Shown: positions 46,226 through 56,074 of the stretch, piece after piece | Position numbering within the stretch: position 1 is the stretch's first letter | Layout: each line of letters opens with the position of its first letter | Assembly: GCF_003892345.1 (NCBI RefSeq) | Contig: NZ_RRUE01000001.1 | Span: 1,373,248-1,437,247, forward strand | Direction of reading: 5' to 3' | DNA from: Lautropia dentalis | GTDB lineage: Bacteria > Pseudomonadota > Gammaproteobacteria > Burkholderiales > Burkholderiaceae_E | DNA: 64,000 nt | Notes under the pieces: model-generated | The model's input: the letters and a program-made list of their open reading frames with translations, nothing else | Told to the model about the DNA's origin: nothing | The model's database searches: none | Program-made: the position numbers and the translations under genes

Positions 46226-47944
46226 ATGCATGATCACGACATCCTCACCAACCCGCTCACCAACAAGGGCACGGCCTTCACCCAGGAAGAGCGAAAAAAA
46301 TACGGCCTGACCGGTCTGCTGCCCGTGGCGGTGGAAACCCTCGACCAGCAGGCCGCCCGCGCCTACCGGCAGTACAGCAGCTACGAAAAGAACATGGAGA
46401 AATACATCTTTCTCGACCAGCTGCACAACCGCAACGAGGTGCTCTACTACCGGCTGCTGGCCGACCATCTGGCCGAGATGCTGCCCGTGGTCTACGACCC
46501 GACCGTGGGCGAGGCCATCAAGAAATGGAGCCGCGACTATCGTCGCTCGCGCGCCGTGTATCTGGACGTGAATCACCCCGAAAACATTCGCGCCTCGTTC
46601 GGGGCGACCGGCCTGGGGGCCGGTGATGTGGACCTGATCGTCGTCTCGGATGCCGAAGAGATTCTGGGAATCGGCGACTGGGGGGTGAATGGCACCGACA
46701 TTTCGGTGGGCAAGCTGGCCGTCTACACGGCAGCGGCCGGCATCGACCCGGCCCGTGTCATTGCGGTCAATCTGGACGTGGGTACCGACAACGAGGCCCT
46801 GCTCAACGATCCGGCCTATCTGGGCAACCGCCATGCCCGGGTGCGTGGCGAGAAATACGATGCCCTGATTGCCGAATACCTGAAGGTGGCCAGCGAACTG
46901 TATCCGCAGGCGCTGCTGCATTTCGAGGATTTCGGCCCCGCCAACGCCCGCCGCATCCTGGTGGAGAACCGCGAGAAATACCGCATCTTCAACGACGACA
47001 TGCAGGGTACCGGCGCCATCGTGATGGCGGCCGTCATTTCTGGCCTGAAGGTGACGAAGCAGCGCTTTGCCGACCAGCGGCTGGTGGTCTATGGGGCCGG
47101 TACCGCCGGCACCGGCATGGCCGACCAGATCAGCGCCGCCATGCAGCGCGAAGGGCTGTCGCGTGAGGAGGCCAGAAAACGCGTCTGGCTGATCGACCGC
47201 AATGGTCTGGTCACCGACGACATGCCGAACCTGCCCAACTACCAGCAGGCCTATGCCCGGCCCGCCGCCGAGGTGGCATCATGGGCGCGGGAGGGTCGGT
47301 CCGGTGATAACGGTCATGAACATGCGGCAAGCGCGGGTCATGCCGGTGCCGGCCATCAGGGCGGCAATCCGGCCGCTGGAAAAATCGGCCTGCTGGAAGT
47401 GGTCAAACGGGTGAAACCGACCATCCTGATCGGCACCTCCACGGATCACGGTGCCTTCACTGAAGACGTGGTAAAGGCCCTGGCTGCCGGTGTGGAACGC
47501 CCCATCCTGCTGCCGCTGTCCAACCCCACCGAGAAGATCGAGGTCATGCCCTCGGAGGCCATTCCGTGGTCGGAGGGCAGGGCGCTGATGGCCACCGGCA
47601 TTCCGCTGCCACCGGTGCAGTACAACGGCACGGCCTTTCACATCGGTCAGGGCAACAATGCACTGCTCTATCCGGGACTGGGGCTGGGCGTGATCGTCTC
47701 GGGGGCGAAGCACGTGACCGACGGCATGCTGCTGGCCGCAGCCGAAGCGGTGGCCTCGCAGGTCGATCCGCAGGATCTGGGTGCTTCGCTGCTGCCGCCG
47801 GTGGACAACCTGCGCGCCTCGTCCGCCACGGTGGCCGTCGCGGTCGCGAAACAGGCGGTGGCCGACGGGGTGGCCACGAAACCGGCCGACAACTGGGTCC
47901 AGGCCGTGCAGGACGCCATGTGGCAGCCGGTGTACCGTTCGTGA
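46226..47944 (+). CDS. maeA: NAD-dependent malic enzyme
   Basis: Decarboxylates malate to pyruvate with NAD. 572 residues, starting at the ATG at 46226 after a strong AGGAGG. The large-subunit-type (SfcA/MaeA) pattern is present: NEVLYYRLLADHLAEMLPVV, DPTVGEAIKKW, ILGIGDWGVNG, the catalytic HFEDFGPANARRIL, RIFNDDMQGTGA, and the dinucleotide motif VVYGAGTAGTGMAD. Residues about 359-383 form a Gly/His/Ala-rich insert in the NAD domain that is not part of the family fold. It ends 3 bp from the convergent RclA-like gene. Confidence 0.95.
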   Translation: MHDHDILTNPLTNKGTAFTQEERKKYGLTGLLPVAVETLDQQAARAYRQYSSYEKNMEKYIFLDQLHNRNEVLYYRLLADHLAEMLPVVYDPTVGEAIKKWSRDYRRSRAVYLDVNHPENIRASFGATGLGAGDVDLIVVSDAEEILGIGDWGVNGTDISVGKLAVYTAAAGIDPARVIAVNLDVGTDNEALLNDPAYLGNRHARVRGEKYDALIAEYLKVASELYPQALLHFEDFGPANARRILVENREKYRIFNDDMQGTGAIVMAAVISGLKVTKQRFADQRLVVYGAGTAGTGMADQISAAMQREGLSREEARKRVWLIDRNGLVTDDMPNLPNYQQAYARPAAEVASWAREGRSGDNGHEHAASAGHAGAGHQGGNPAAGKIGLLEVVKRVKPTILIGTSTDHGAFTEDVVKALAAGVERPILLPLSNPTEKIEVMPSEAIPWSEGRALMATGIPLPPVQYNGTAFHIGQGNNALLYPGLGLGVIVSGAKHVTDGMLLAAAEAVASQVDPQDLGASLLPPVDNLRASSATVAVAVAKQAVADGVATKPADNWVQAVQDAMWQPVYRS

Positions 47945-47947
47945 TCC

Positions 47948-49312
47948 TCAGAACGGCGCAAACAGGTCGTTCAGCGCCTCGGCCATGGTCGGGTGCGTGA
48001 AGATCTGGCTGCGCACGTAGCCGGCCGGCACGCGGTTGTCGATGGCCATCTTGAACAGGTTGATGATCTCGTGGGCCTCGGCGCACAGCAGCGTTACCCC
48101 CAGGATCTCGCCCGAACCGGCATCGACCACGGCCTTGAGCAGCCCATCGGTCTGGCCCAGCACCTTGGCTTTGGGAATGGCCTCGGCCTTCAGGGTGCTG
48201 ACCTTCACGTTGCGGCCGGCCTTGCGGGCGGCCGTTTCGGTCATGCCGATGTGACCCAGCGGCGGATTGGTGAACACGGCGGTCGGGAAGATGGCCCGGT
48301 CACGACGGCTGCGACGGCCTTCGCCCAGCAGCTCGTCACGCACGATGCGGTAGTCGTCCAGCGAGATGTAGGTGAACTGCGGGCTGCCGGCCACATCGCC
48401 CATGGCCCAGATGTGCGGCGTGGCATGCAGGTGGTCGTCCACCTCGATGAAGCCGCGGGCGTCCACGCGCACACCGGCCTTCTCCAGATCCAGACCCTGT
48501 GTATTGGCACGGCGCCCGGTGGCCAGCAGCACGGCGTCCGCAGCAAACGAACCGCCGCTGGTCACCACCGTGGTTTCGGTGGCCGTATTGTCGAAGCGCT
48601 CGACCTTCACGCCCAGCTGGATCTTCACGCCACGCGCTTCCAGAATGCGGCGCATCTCGCCGGCGATGTCGCGGTCCTCGCGCGGCAGGAATTCGTCGAG
48701 GTTGTCCAGAATGGTCACCTCGGTCCCGAAGGCGCGGTACATGAAGGCAAATTCCAGCCCGATGTAGCCGCCCCCCACGATCACCATGCGCTTCGGGCGT
48801 TCGGCCAGCGACAGGATGCCGGTGCTGTCGTACACGCGGGCACCGTCCACCCCCGGAATCGGCGGCACGGCCGGCACGCTGCCGGTGTTGATGAAGATGC
48901 GTTCGGCCCGGATCTGCCGCTCGCCCTGTTCACCGGCATTGCCTACGGCACCGGTGATGCTCACCGTCTGCGCATCGATGAAGCGGGCACGGGCGTTGAT
49001 CACGCGCACCTTCTCCATGTTGTCCAGTTTGGCGAAGTTGGCGGCACGCAGTTTGGGGATCAGGCCGTTCTTGGCCTGCATGGCGGCGCAGAACACGGCA
49101 TCGCCACTGTCGGCGCAGGCCGCGCGGCGCTGGCCTTCCACCAGCAGTTTCTTGGAAGGGATGCAGCCGATGTTGATGCAGGTGCCGCCATACATCTGGT
49201 CGGAAGCCTCGACCAGGATCACGTCCTGGCCGTGCTGGGCCAGATCGGCCGCCAGTGTCTTGCCGGCCTTGCCAAAGCCGATGATCAGGTTCTGGGTGGA
49301 GAGTGTTTGCAT
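47948..49312 (-). CDS. RclA-like pyridine nucleotide-disulfide oxidoreductase
   Basis: A 454-residue FAD/NAD(P)H flavoprotein. The start was placed at ATG 49312 (MQTLSTQNLIIGFGKAG), where the FAD-binding fold begins. The redox-active cysteines are in GGTCINIGCIPSKKLL. NAD binding is at MVIVGGGYIGLEFAFMY, and the C-terminal dimer domain ends in FTHPTMAEALNDLF. The GGTCINIGCIP context and length fit the RclA/YkgC branch (cupric reductase involved in reactive chlorine defence) better than lipoamide dehydrogenase, whose gene is present separately at 56075. It is convergent with maeA, with no room for a terminator. Confidence 0.85.
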   Translation of the reverse strand: MQTLSTQNLIIGFGKAGKTLAADLAQHGQDVILVEASDQMYGGTCINIGCIPSKKLLVEGQRRAACADSGDAVFCAAMQAKNGLIPKLRAANFAKLDNMEKVRVINARARFIDAQTVSITGAVGNAGEQGERQIRAERIFINTGSVPAVPPIPGVDGARVYDSTGILSLAERPKRMVIVGGGYIGLEFAFMYRAFGTEVTILDNLDEFLPREDRDIAGEMRRILEARGVKIQLGVKVERFDNTATETTVVTSGGSFAADAVLLATGRRANTQGLDLEKAGVRVDARGFIEVDDHLHATPHIWAMGDVAGSPQFTYISLDDYRIVRDELLGEGRRSRRDRAIFPTAVFTNPPLGHIGMTETAARKAGRNVKVSTLKAEAIPKAKVLGQTDGLLKAVVDAGSGEILGVTLLCAEAHEIINLFKMAIDNRVPAGYVRSQIFTHPTMAEALNDLFAPF

Positions 49313-49945
49313 GATGAACCGGGAAAGAATCCGAAGAAAAGAAGAAGGGGAGTTACCGGGTTGCGGAACATCTGCCTGTCCCATGGGCACACCGCAGCGT
49401 GATGCGAATCCATGGCACGCAAACTGATCGATGCCCCACAGGCATGCCGCAGCGTGTGCATGTCAGCACGGCGCCGTTGCGAAACGAACGCGCCCGCTGG
49501 CAACCCGGTAACAGCATGGGGTCAAAGATAGCGGCATATCCCCTTCGCCGGTTTAACCGCACGTTCCGGATCCTGTCCCCTCGTGCCTGCGAACCGATGA
49601 TCGGCCGCATCGGCGGGATGAGCGACAGTGGCCGGTGTGTCAGGCCGTGAATCCTTTGGCGCGCCTGACACACGGCACACCGCCGACGGTCTCTCTGAAT
49701 CGCCCGGGCAAGCATTTCACGCCACGCACGCGGGATGCGATCCGGGCATGGCGTGCGTGGTGGGCCTGCCTGCACCTCGCTACCCTGTTCATGCCCCGGA
49801 CAACCGGGGCTTCGGCCAGCCAGACCCGGCATGATTGCGTCCCCATCCCGATACCCCCACGGTTTTCCCCCGACCGTGAATATGCGTCACAATCGGTGCC
49901 AGCACGGGGGCTGGCAGTGGCCCCCGGACAACCGCAGGAGTTCGA
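49313..49945. other. 633-bp gene-free region between the RclA-like gene and cbpA
   Basis: No supported gene. A perfect hairpin lies at 49635-49673 with arms GTGTGTCAGGC and GCCTGACACAC. A CGCAGCGTG motif recurs near 49391 and 49449. The cbpA ribosome-binding site (AGGAG) lies at the right end. Confidence 0.55.
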
Positions 49946-50965
49946 GTGGACTACAAGGATTACTACAAGATCCTCGGCGTGGACAAACAGGCCAGCGCCG
50001 ACGATATCAAGAAGGCCTACCGGCGGCTGGCGCGCAAGTACCACCCCGATGTCAGCAAGGAACCGGATGCCGCCGAGCGCATGTCCGAGATCAACGAGGC
50101 CAATACGGTGCTGTCCGACCCGGAGCGGCGCGCGGCCTACGACCAGCTGGGCGATGCCAGCCAGTTCCAGCAGGGCGGGTTCCGCCCGCCGCCGGGCTGG
50201 CAGGGTGCCCGGGCCTACGGCAACTTCGACGATGCCGGCGGTTTCGGCCAGGCGGGAGCGCACGGCTTCGGCCATTCGGCCGGCAGCAGCCAGGGTTTCG
50301 GTGGCTTCGGCGGGGGCGAGCACTTCAACGACAGCGGCGACTACAGCGGCTTCTTCGAGGAGCTGTTCGGCCGCGGCCAGGCGTTCCGGCAGGGCGGCGG
50401 CCAGCGACGTGACATGCGTGGCTCCGACCAGCATGCAACCATCGAGCTGACGGTGCCGGAGAGCTACAGCGGCACCACGCGCATGCTGGCGCTGCGCACG
50501 GTGGAGCTGGACGATCAGGGCCACGCCCACGAACGGGTGCGCGAGCTGGAGGTGAACATCCCGAAAGGTGTGCGCGAGGGCCAGATGATCCGCCTGGCCG
50601 GCAAGGGCCAGCCCGGCATCGGCAAGGGCGCCCCCGGCGACCTGCTGCTGCAGGTGAGGTTCGTGCACGACAGCCACTGGCACACCGAGGGCAAGGACGT
50701 GTACCAGCAGGTCTACGTCACGCCCTGGCAGGCGGCACTGGGCGGCCCGGTCGAGTTCCAGACGCTGGCCGGTACCTTCGAGATCAACGTGCCCGCCGGC
50801 AGCCAGCCGGACCGCAAGCTGCGCATCCGCGGCAAGGGACTGCCCGCGAAGGAACCGGGCGACCTGTATCTGGTGCTCGACATCCGGGTGCCGGTCCCCG
50901 ACACCGATGCCCAGCGTGACGCCTACGCCGCCCTGGCGAAGGCCTTCGGCAACCCGACGACCTGA
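49946..50965 (+). CDS. cbpA: Curved-DNA-binding co-chaperone CbpA (DnaJ class B)
   Basis: A 339-residue J-domain protein that works with DnaK and binds DNA. It starts with GTG after AGGAG (VDYKDYYKILGVDKQASADD). The J-domain (1-70) has the HPD motif in ARKYHPDVSK. A Gly/Phe-rich linker (about 75-155: FGGFGGGEHFND) follows, and the zinc-finger domain of true DnaJ is absent. Two substrate-binding beta domains (about 165-320) include VNIPKGVREGQMIRLAGKG and FEINVPAGSQPDRKLRIRGK. cbpM follows 14 bp later, which supports the CbpA call. Confidence 0.95.
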   Translation: MDYKDYYKILGVDKQASADDIKKAYRRLARKYHPDVSKEPDAAERMSEINEANTVLSDPERRAAYDQLGDASQFQQGGFRPPPGWQGARAYGNFDDAGGFGQAGAHGFGHSAGSSQGFGGFGGGEHFNDSGDYSGFFEELFGRGQAFRQGGGQRRDMRGSDQHATIELTVPESYSGTTRMLALRTVELDDQGHAHERVRELEVNIPKGVREGQMIRLAGKGQPGIGKGAPGDLLLQVRFVHDSHWHTEGKDVYQQVYVTPWQAALGGPVEFQTLAGTFEINVPAGSQPDRKLRIRGKGLPAKEPGDLYLVLDIRVPVPDTDAQRDAYAALAKAFGNPTT

Positions 50966-50979
50966 AAGGAGCGTGCAGC

Positions 50980-51369
50980 ATGAACAGCAACACTTCCGGG
51001 CAGCACACAATCGACGTGCTGGAACACCACAGCCTGACCATCACGCAGTTTGCCCAGGCCTGCAACGTCACCGAGACCTGGATCGTGCAGCGGGTGCAGG
51101 GGGGCGTGGTGCACCCCGATGCCGGCGCACCGGGCGCCATGCCGGAGGGCACCGGCCAGCCGGTCGGGGCAGGGGACAGCGCCCCCGCCTCGCAGCCGCC
51201 TGGCCGTGACGTGCAGGCGTGGCGCTTTTCCGGGCACGGCATCGTCCGCACCCGTCGCATCGCCGACCTGGAGCGCACCTTCGACGCCGATCCGCAGCTG
51301 GCCGCCCTGACGGCCGACCTGATGGAAGAGGTGCAGCAGCTCCGTGCCCTGCTGGGCCAGCGGCGCTGA
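50980..51369 (+). CDS. cbpM: CbpM-like modulator of CbpA
   Basis: A 129-residue protein after AAAGGAG. The N-terminal part resembles the MerR-like helix-turn-helix of CbpM (LTITQFAQACNVTETWIVQR), and the C-terminal helical part (RIADLERTFDADPQLAALTA, then MEEVQQLRALL) fits the family. Between them, residues about 45-75 form a Gly/Ala/Pro-rich insert, making it longer than the usual 100 or so. CbpM inhibits CbpA's J-domain and DNA-binding activity. The operon position is diagnostic. Confidence 0.88.
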   Translation: MNSNTSGQHTIDVLEHHSLTITQFAQACNVTETWIVQRVQGGVVHPDAGAPGAMPEGTGQPVGAGDSAPASQPPGRDVQAWRFSGHGIVRTRRIADLERTFDADPQLAALTADLMEEVQQLRALLGQRR

Positions 51370-51393
51370 GCAGCGCGTTTCACCATGAAAACC

Positions 51394-51553
51394 GGAACCC
51401 TTTGCAAAAATCCTGCGGCGCTTCGATTCCCATGCCCGGGCGATCCGGCGTTGCCATTTGCTGCCAATGGCCCTGCCATTGCCGAAGGATGATGCCTTCT
51501 GGCTCATCCCGATCCTGGGCTCAAAGCGCTCACAGACCTTTGCCGAGGGTTCC
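51394..51553 (+). repeat. MITE-like element, most complete family B copy
   Basis: A 160-bp block after cbpM. The left end reads GGAACCCTTTGCAAAAATCC, and the right end is an imperfect reverse complement (CAGACCTTTGCCGAGGGTTC followed by C). The interior contains TTGCCATTTGCTGCCAATGG and CATCCCGATCCTGGGCTCAA, shared with 6894-6992 and 10191-10288. It has no coding frame. The remaining 278 bp before odhA hold no gene. Confidence 0.72.
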
Positions 51554-51831
51554 TAGGGGAAAACCATGAGACGGCCACCCGTCGGGCGGCCAAAAGACCG
51601 TACTCACGGTGCTATTATGCGAACTGATTTTTCAGTCTCGCTGGTCCGGACGGACGGGAAGGTCTGAACGCATCTGCGCACCGCCAGTGGCCGGATGCTG
51701 CAGAGCACGTTCAACGTTCCAAAGGCCGGCCGGTTGCTGCATGCAGGCCCTGAAAGCCTCGGCCCGCATGTGCTACGGGATGACCGCCCGGCACAGCTTT
51801 CAACGAGAAACTCGTTTGAGGTGAAGCAAAC

Positions 51832-54684
51832 ATGATGAGCGCCTTTCGCCAGAACTCCTATCTGTTCGGCGGCAATGCCCCCTTCGTGGAGGAGCTGTAT
51901 GAAAGCTACCTCCAGAACCCTGCCTCGGTCGACGAGGCCTGGCGTACCTACTTCGACAACCTGCAGTCGCTGCCCGCCTCCGACGGCAGCACCGAAACCC
52001 GCGATGTGGCCCATGCGCCCATCGTCCAGTCGTTCGCCGAGCGCGCCCGTTCCGGTGCCCTGCAGCCGCAGCAGATGGGCGGCAACATCGAAACGGCCCG
52101 CAAGCAGGTCCACGTCGCCCAGCTGATCGCCGCCTACCGCTGGCTGGGCTCGCGCCACGCCGACCTCGATCCACTCAAGCGCCTCGACCGCCCCGACATT
52201 CCCGAACTGTCGCCGTCGTTCTACGGCTTCACCGAGGGCGATCACGCCCACATCTACTCGGCCGCCAACACCTTCTTCGGCCTGGACAACGCGCCGCTGC
52301 GCGACATCCTGCAGGCGCTGCGCGAAACCTACTGCAGCACCATCGGTGCCGAGTTCATGCACATGTCCGATCCGGCCGCCAAGCGCTGGATCCAGGAGCG
52401 GCTCGAAACCGCCCGTGGCCGTTTCGGCTTCGATGCCGACACGAAAAAACGCATCCTCGAGCGCCTGACGGCTGCCGAGGGCCTCGAGCGCTACCTGCAC
52501 ACCCGTTACGTGGGCCAGAAGCGCTTCTCGCTGGAAGGCGGCGAGAGCTTCATCGCCGCCATGGACACGCTGGTCCGCGAGGGCGGCAAGCACGGCCTGC
52601 AGGAAATGGTCATCGGTTCGGCCCACCGCGGCCGCCTGAACCTGCTGGTCAATGTGCTGGGCAAGATGCCGAAGGACCTGTTTGCCGAATTCGAGGGCAA
52701 GCACGCCTCCGATCTGCCCAGCGGTGACGTCAAATACCACCAGGGCTTTTCCAGCGACGTCTCCACCCCGGGAGGCCCGATGCACCTGTCGCTGGCCTTC
52801 AACCCCTCGCATTTGGAAATCGTCAGCCCGGTGGTCGAAGGTTCGACCAAGGCCCGCCAGGTCCGCCGGGGCGACCGCAACGGCTCCGACGTGCTGTCGG
52901 TGCTGGTGCACGGCGATGCTGCCTTTGCCGGCCAGGGCGTGGTGATGGAAACGCTCAACCTCACCGAGACCCGCGGCTATGGCACGCGCGGCACGGTGCA
53001 TCTGGTCATCAACAACCAGATCGGCTTCACCACCTCCGACACGCGCGACTCGCGTTCCACGCTCTACTGCACCGACGTGGTCAAGTCCATCGAGGCGCCA
53101 GTGTTCCACGTCAACGGTGACGATCCGGAAGCCGTGGTCTTCGTCACCCAGCTGGCGCTCGACTACCGGATGAAGTTCCGCAAGGACGTGGTGGTCGACA
53201 TCGTCTGCTTCCGCAAGCTGGGCCACAACGAGCAGGACACCCCGTCGGTCACCCAGCCGCTGATGTACAAGCGCATCAACGTGCATCCGGGCACCCGCAA
53301 GCTGTACGCCGAACGTCTGGAGGCCCAGGGCACCATCGGCAAGGACTACGCCGACCAGCTGGTCACCGCCTACCGCGATGCCATGGATGCCGGCAAGCAC
53401 ACAGTCGATCCGGTCATCACCAGCCACAAGAGCCGCTTCTCGTCCGACTGGACCCAGTTCCTCAACAAGAAGTGGACCGACGCGGCCGACACCGGGCTGC
53501 CCGTGGCCGAACTGAAGCGTCTGGGCGAGAAGATCACCCAGGTGCCCGAAGGCTTCAAGCTGCACCCGCTGGTGCAGAAGGTCATTGCCGACCGCCGCAA
53601 CATGGCGCTGGGCGAGCAGCCGCTCGACTGGGGCATGGCCGAGCACCTGGCCTTCGCCTCGCTGGTGGCCGCCGGCTACCCGGTGCGGCTGTCGGGGCAG
53701 GATTCGGGCCGCGGCACCTTCTCGCACCGCCATGCCGTGCTGCATGACCAGAACCGCGAGAAGCGCGACCAGGGCAGCTACATCCCACTGCAGTATGTGT
53801 CGGAAGACCAGGCCCAGTTCATCGTCATCGACTCGGTGCTGTCCGAAGAGGCCGTGCTGGCCTTCGAATACGGCTATGCCTCCACCGAGGCCAACAGCCT
53901 GGTGATCTGGGAAGCCCAGTTCGGCGACTTCGTCAACGGCGCCCAGGTGGTCATCGACCAGTTCATCTCCTCGGGCGAAACCAAGTGGGGCCGTGCCTGC
54001 GGTCTCACGCTGATGCTGCCGCACGGCTACGAAGGGCAGGGGCCGGAGCACTCCTCGGCCCGTCTGGAGCGCTTCCTGCAGCTGTGCGCCGAAAACAACA
54101 TGCAGGTGCTGCAGCCCACCACACCGGCACAGATCTTCCATGCACTGCGCCGCCAGCTGATCCGTCCGTTCCGCAAGCCGCTGGTGCTGATGACGCCCAA
54201 ATCGCTGCTGCGTCACAAGGAAGCCGTCTCCTCGCTGAAGGAACTGGCCAATGGCCGCTTCCAGACCGTGCTGGCCGACACCACGGTGGCCGATCCGGCG
54301 AAGGTCAAGCGCGTGGTGTTCTGCAGTGGCCGTGTCTACTACGACCTGGTGGCCGAACGCCGTACCCGCGGGCTGGAGAACGACGTGGCCCTGGTGCGGA
54401 TCGAGCAGCTCTACCCGTTCCCGCACAAGGCCTTCGAAGCCGAGCTGGGCCGTTATACCGGCGCCACGCAGATCGTCTGGTGCCAGGACGAGCCGCAGAA
54501 CCAGGGCGCCTGGTTCTTCATCCAGCACCACCTGCAGGAAGCCCTGAAGGACGGCCAGAAACTGTCCTACGCCGGTCGTCCGGCCTCGGCTTCGCCTGCC
54601 GTCGGCTACTACGACAAACACTTTGCCCAGCTCAAGGAGCTGATCGACACCGCCCTCGGCGGCAAAGGCAAGGGCAAGGCCTGA
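51832..54684 (+). CDS. sucA: 2-oxoglutarate dehydrogenase E1 component
   Basis: The thiamine-diphosphate decarboxylase of the 2-oxoglutarate dehydrogenase complex. 950 residues, preceded by GAGGTGA. The N-terminal E1 signature is present ([37 protein letters not shown]). The ThDP and catalytic segments include [49 protein letters not shown] and [19 protein letters not shown] [18 protein letters not shown]. The C-terminal transketolase-like domain has [20 protein letters not shown]. It is the first gene of sucA-sucB-lpdA. Confidence 0.99.
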   Translation: MMSAFRQNSYLFGGNAPFVEELYESYLQNPASVDEAWRTYFDNLQSLPASDGSTETRDVAHAPIVQSFAERARSGALQPQQMGGNIETARKQVHVAQLIAAYRWLGSRHADLDPLKRLDRPDIPELSPSFYGFTEGDHAHIYSAANTFFGLDNAPLRDILQALRETYCSTIGAEFMHMSDPAAKRWIQERLETARGRFGFDADTKKRILERLTAAEGLERYLHTRYVGQKRFSLEGGESFIAAMDTLVREGGKHGLQEMVIGSAHRGRLNLLVNVLGKMPKDLFAEFEGKHASDLPSGDVKYHQGFSSDVSTPGGPMHLSLAFNPSHLEIVSPVVEGSTKARQVRRGDRNGSDVLSVLVHGDAAFAGQGVVMETLNLTETRGYGTRGTVHLVINNQIGFTTSDTRDSRSTLYCTDVVKSIEAPVFHVNGDDPEAVVFVTQLALDYRMKFRKDVVVDIVCFRKLGHNEQDTPSVTQPLMYKRINVHPGTRKLYAERLEAQGTIGKDYADQLVTAYRDAMDAGKHTVDPVITSHKSRFSSDWTQFLNKKWTDAADTGLPVAELKRLGEKITQVPEGFKLHPLVQKVIADRRNMALGEQPLDWGMAEHLAFASLVAAGYPVRLSGQDSGRGTFSHRHAVLHDQNREKRDQGSYIPLQYVSEDQAQFIVIDSVLSEEAVLAFEYGYASTEANSLVIWEAQFGDFVNGAQVVIDQFISSGETKWGRACGLTLMLPHGYEGQGPEHSSARLERFLQLCAENNMQVLQPTTPAQIFHALRRQLIRPFRKPLVLMTPKSLLRHKEAVSSLKELANGRFQTVLADTTVADPAKVKRVVFCSGRVYYDLVAERRTRGLENDVALVRIEQLYPFPHKAFEAELGRYTGATQIVWCQDEPQNQGAWFFIQHHLQEALKDGQKLSYAGRPASASPAVGYYDKHFAQLKELIDTALGGKGKGKA

Positions 54685-54781
54685 TTTCCCTTTCGTGAAG
54701 CACACCGGTGCCGGCTGCAATCCGGCCCCGGTGCTGCCTGTCGCATCCCCATTTTCAAAAATCCCTGGAGTTTCTTCCCAA

Positions 54782-56056
54782 ATGGCCCAGATCGAAGTGA
54801 AAGTGCCGCAGCTGTCCGAATCGGTTGCGGAAGCCACCCTGCTGCAATGGCACAAGAAGGTGGGCGACGCCGTTGCCCGCGACGAGAACCTGGTCGACAT
54901 CGAAACCGACAAGGTGGTGCTGGAGCTGCCCGCCCCGTCGGCCGGCGTGATCGTCGAGATCAAAAAAGGTGATGGCGCCACGGTGGTGGCCGACGAAGTC
55001 ATCGCCACCATCGACACCGAAGCCAAGGCCGGCGCCGCTGCGCCGCAGGCAGCCGCTCCAGCCCAGGCCCCGGCGCCCGCCCAGCCTGCCGCACCGGCCC
55101 AGGCCGCTGCCCCGGCAGCCGGCGGTGCCACGGGTGGCCCGGCCATGCCGGCTGCCGCCAAGCTGCTGGCCGAGAAGGGCATCGATCCGTCGCAGGTGGC
55201 CGGTACCGGCCGCGACGGCCGCATCACCAAGGGTGACGCCCTGGCCGCCACCGCCCAGCCTGCTGCTGCCACCCCGTCGGCCCTGCCGGCGGTCAACGCT
55301 CCGGCTGCACTGCCGGTGGCCAGGGTCCCGGTCAATCTGAACGGCCTGCTCGAAGGCCGTGCCGAGCAGCGCGTGCCGATGTCGCGCCTGCGCCAGCGTG
55401 TGGCCGAGCGCCTGCTGCAGTCCCAGCAGACCAACGCCATCCTGACGACCTTCAACGAGGTCAACATGCAGCCGGTGATGTCGCTGCGCAAGAAATATCA
55501 GGAAAAATTCGAGAAGGAACACGGTGTCCGCCTGGGCTTCATGAGCTTCTTCGTGAAAGCCGCCGTGCACGCCCTGAAGAAATTCCCGATCGTCAACGCC
55601 TCCATCGACGGCAACGACATCGTCTACCACGGCTACTTCGACATCGGCGTGGCCGTCGGTTCCCCGCGTGGCCTGGTGGTGCCCGTCATCCGCAACGCCG
55701 ACCAGCTGTCGTTCCACCAGATCGAGCAGACCATCGGTGACTTCGGCAAGCGCGCCCAGGCCGGCAAGATCGGCATCGAGGAGCTGAGCGGCGGTACCTT
55801 CTCCATCTCCAACGGTGGTGTGTTCGGCTCCATGCTGTCCACCCCGATCATCAACCCGCCGCAGTCGGCCATTCTGGGCGTGCACGCCACGAAAGAGCGC
55901 CCGGTGGTGGAAAACGGCCAGGTCGTCATCCGCCCGATCAACTATCTGGCGCTGTCGTACGACCACCGGATCATCGACGGCCGCGAAGCCGTGCTGTTCC
56001 TCGTGGCCATCAAGGACGCGCTGGAAGATCCGTCCCGTCTGCTGCTCGACCTGTGA
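54782..56056 (+). CDS. sucB: Dihydrolipoyl succinyltransferase (2-oxoglutarate dehydrogenase E2)
   Basis: Transfers the succinyl group to CoA in the same complex. The start is the ATG at 54782 ([15 protein letters not shown]); 424 residues. One lipoyl domain (1-75) carries the modified Lys44 in [11 protein letters not shown]. An Ala/Pro/Gln linker follows, then the E1/E3-binding domain (about 120-160: [20 protein letters not shown]), then the catalytic domain, with the active-site [15 protein letters not shown] (HxxxDG) near the C-terminus. lpdA starts 18 bp later. Confidence 0.98.
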   Translation: MAQIEVKVPQLSESVAEATLLQWHKKVGDAVARDENLVDIETDKVVLELPAPSAGVIVEIKKGDGATVVADEVIATIDTEAKAGAAAPQAAAPAQAPAPAQPAAPAQAAAPAAGGATGGPAMPAAAKLLAEKGIDPSQVAGTGRDGRITKGDALAATAQPAAATPSALPAVNAPAALPVARVPVNLNGLLEGRAEQRVPMSRLRQRVAERLLQSQQTNAILTTFNEVNMQPVMSLRKKYQEKFEKEHGVRLGFMSFFVKAAVHALKKFPIVNASIDGNDIVYHGYFDIGVAVGSPRGLVVPVIRNADQLSFHQIEQTIGDFGKRAQAGKIGIEELSGGTFSISNGGVFGSMLSTPIINPPQSAILGVHATKERPVVENGQVVIRPINYLALSYDHRIIDGREAVLFLVAIKDALEDPSRLLLDL

Positions 56057-56074
56057 TTGCGGAGGTAACTGCAC

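Noticed and set aside
51604..55491. Open frame of about 1300 codons on the minus strand opposite sucA and sucB
   Set aside because: Antisense to sucA with all its catalytic motifs; composition-driven shadow frame with no recognisable domain.
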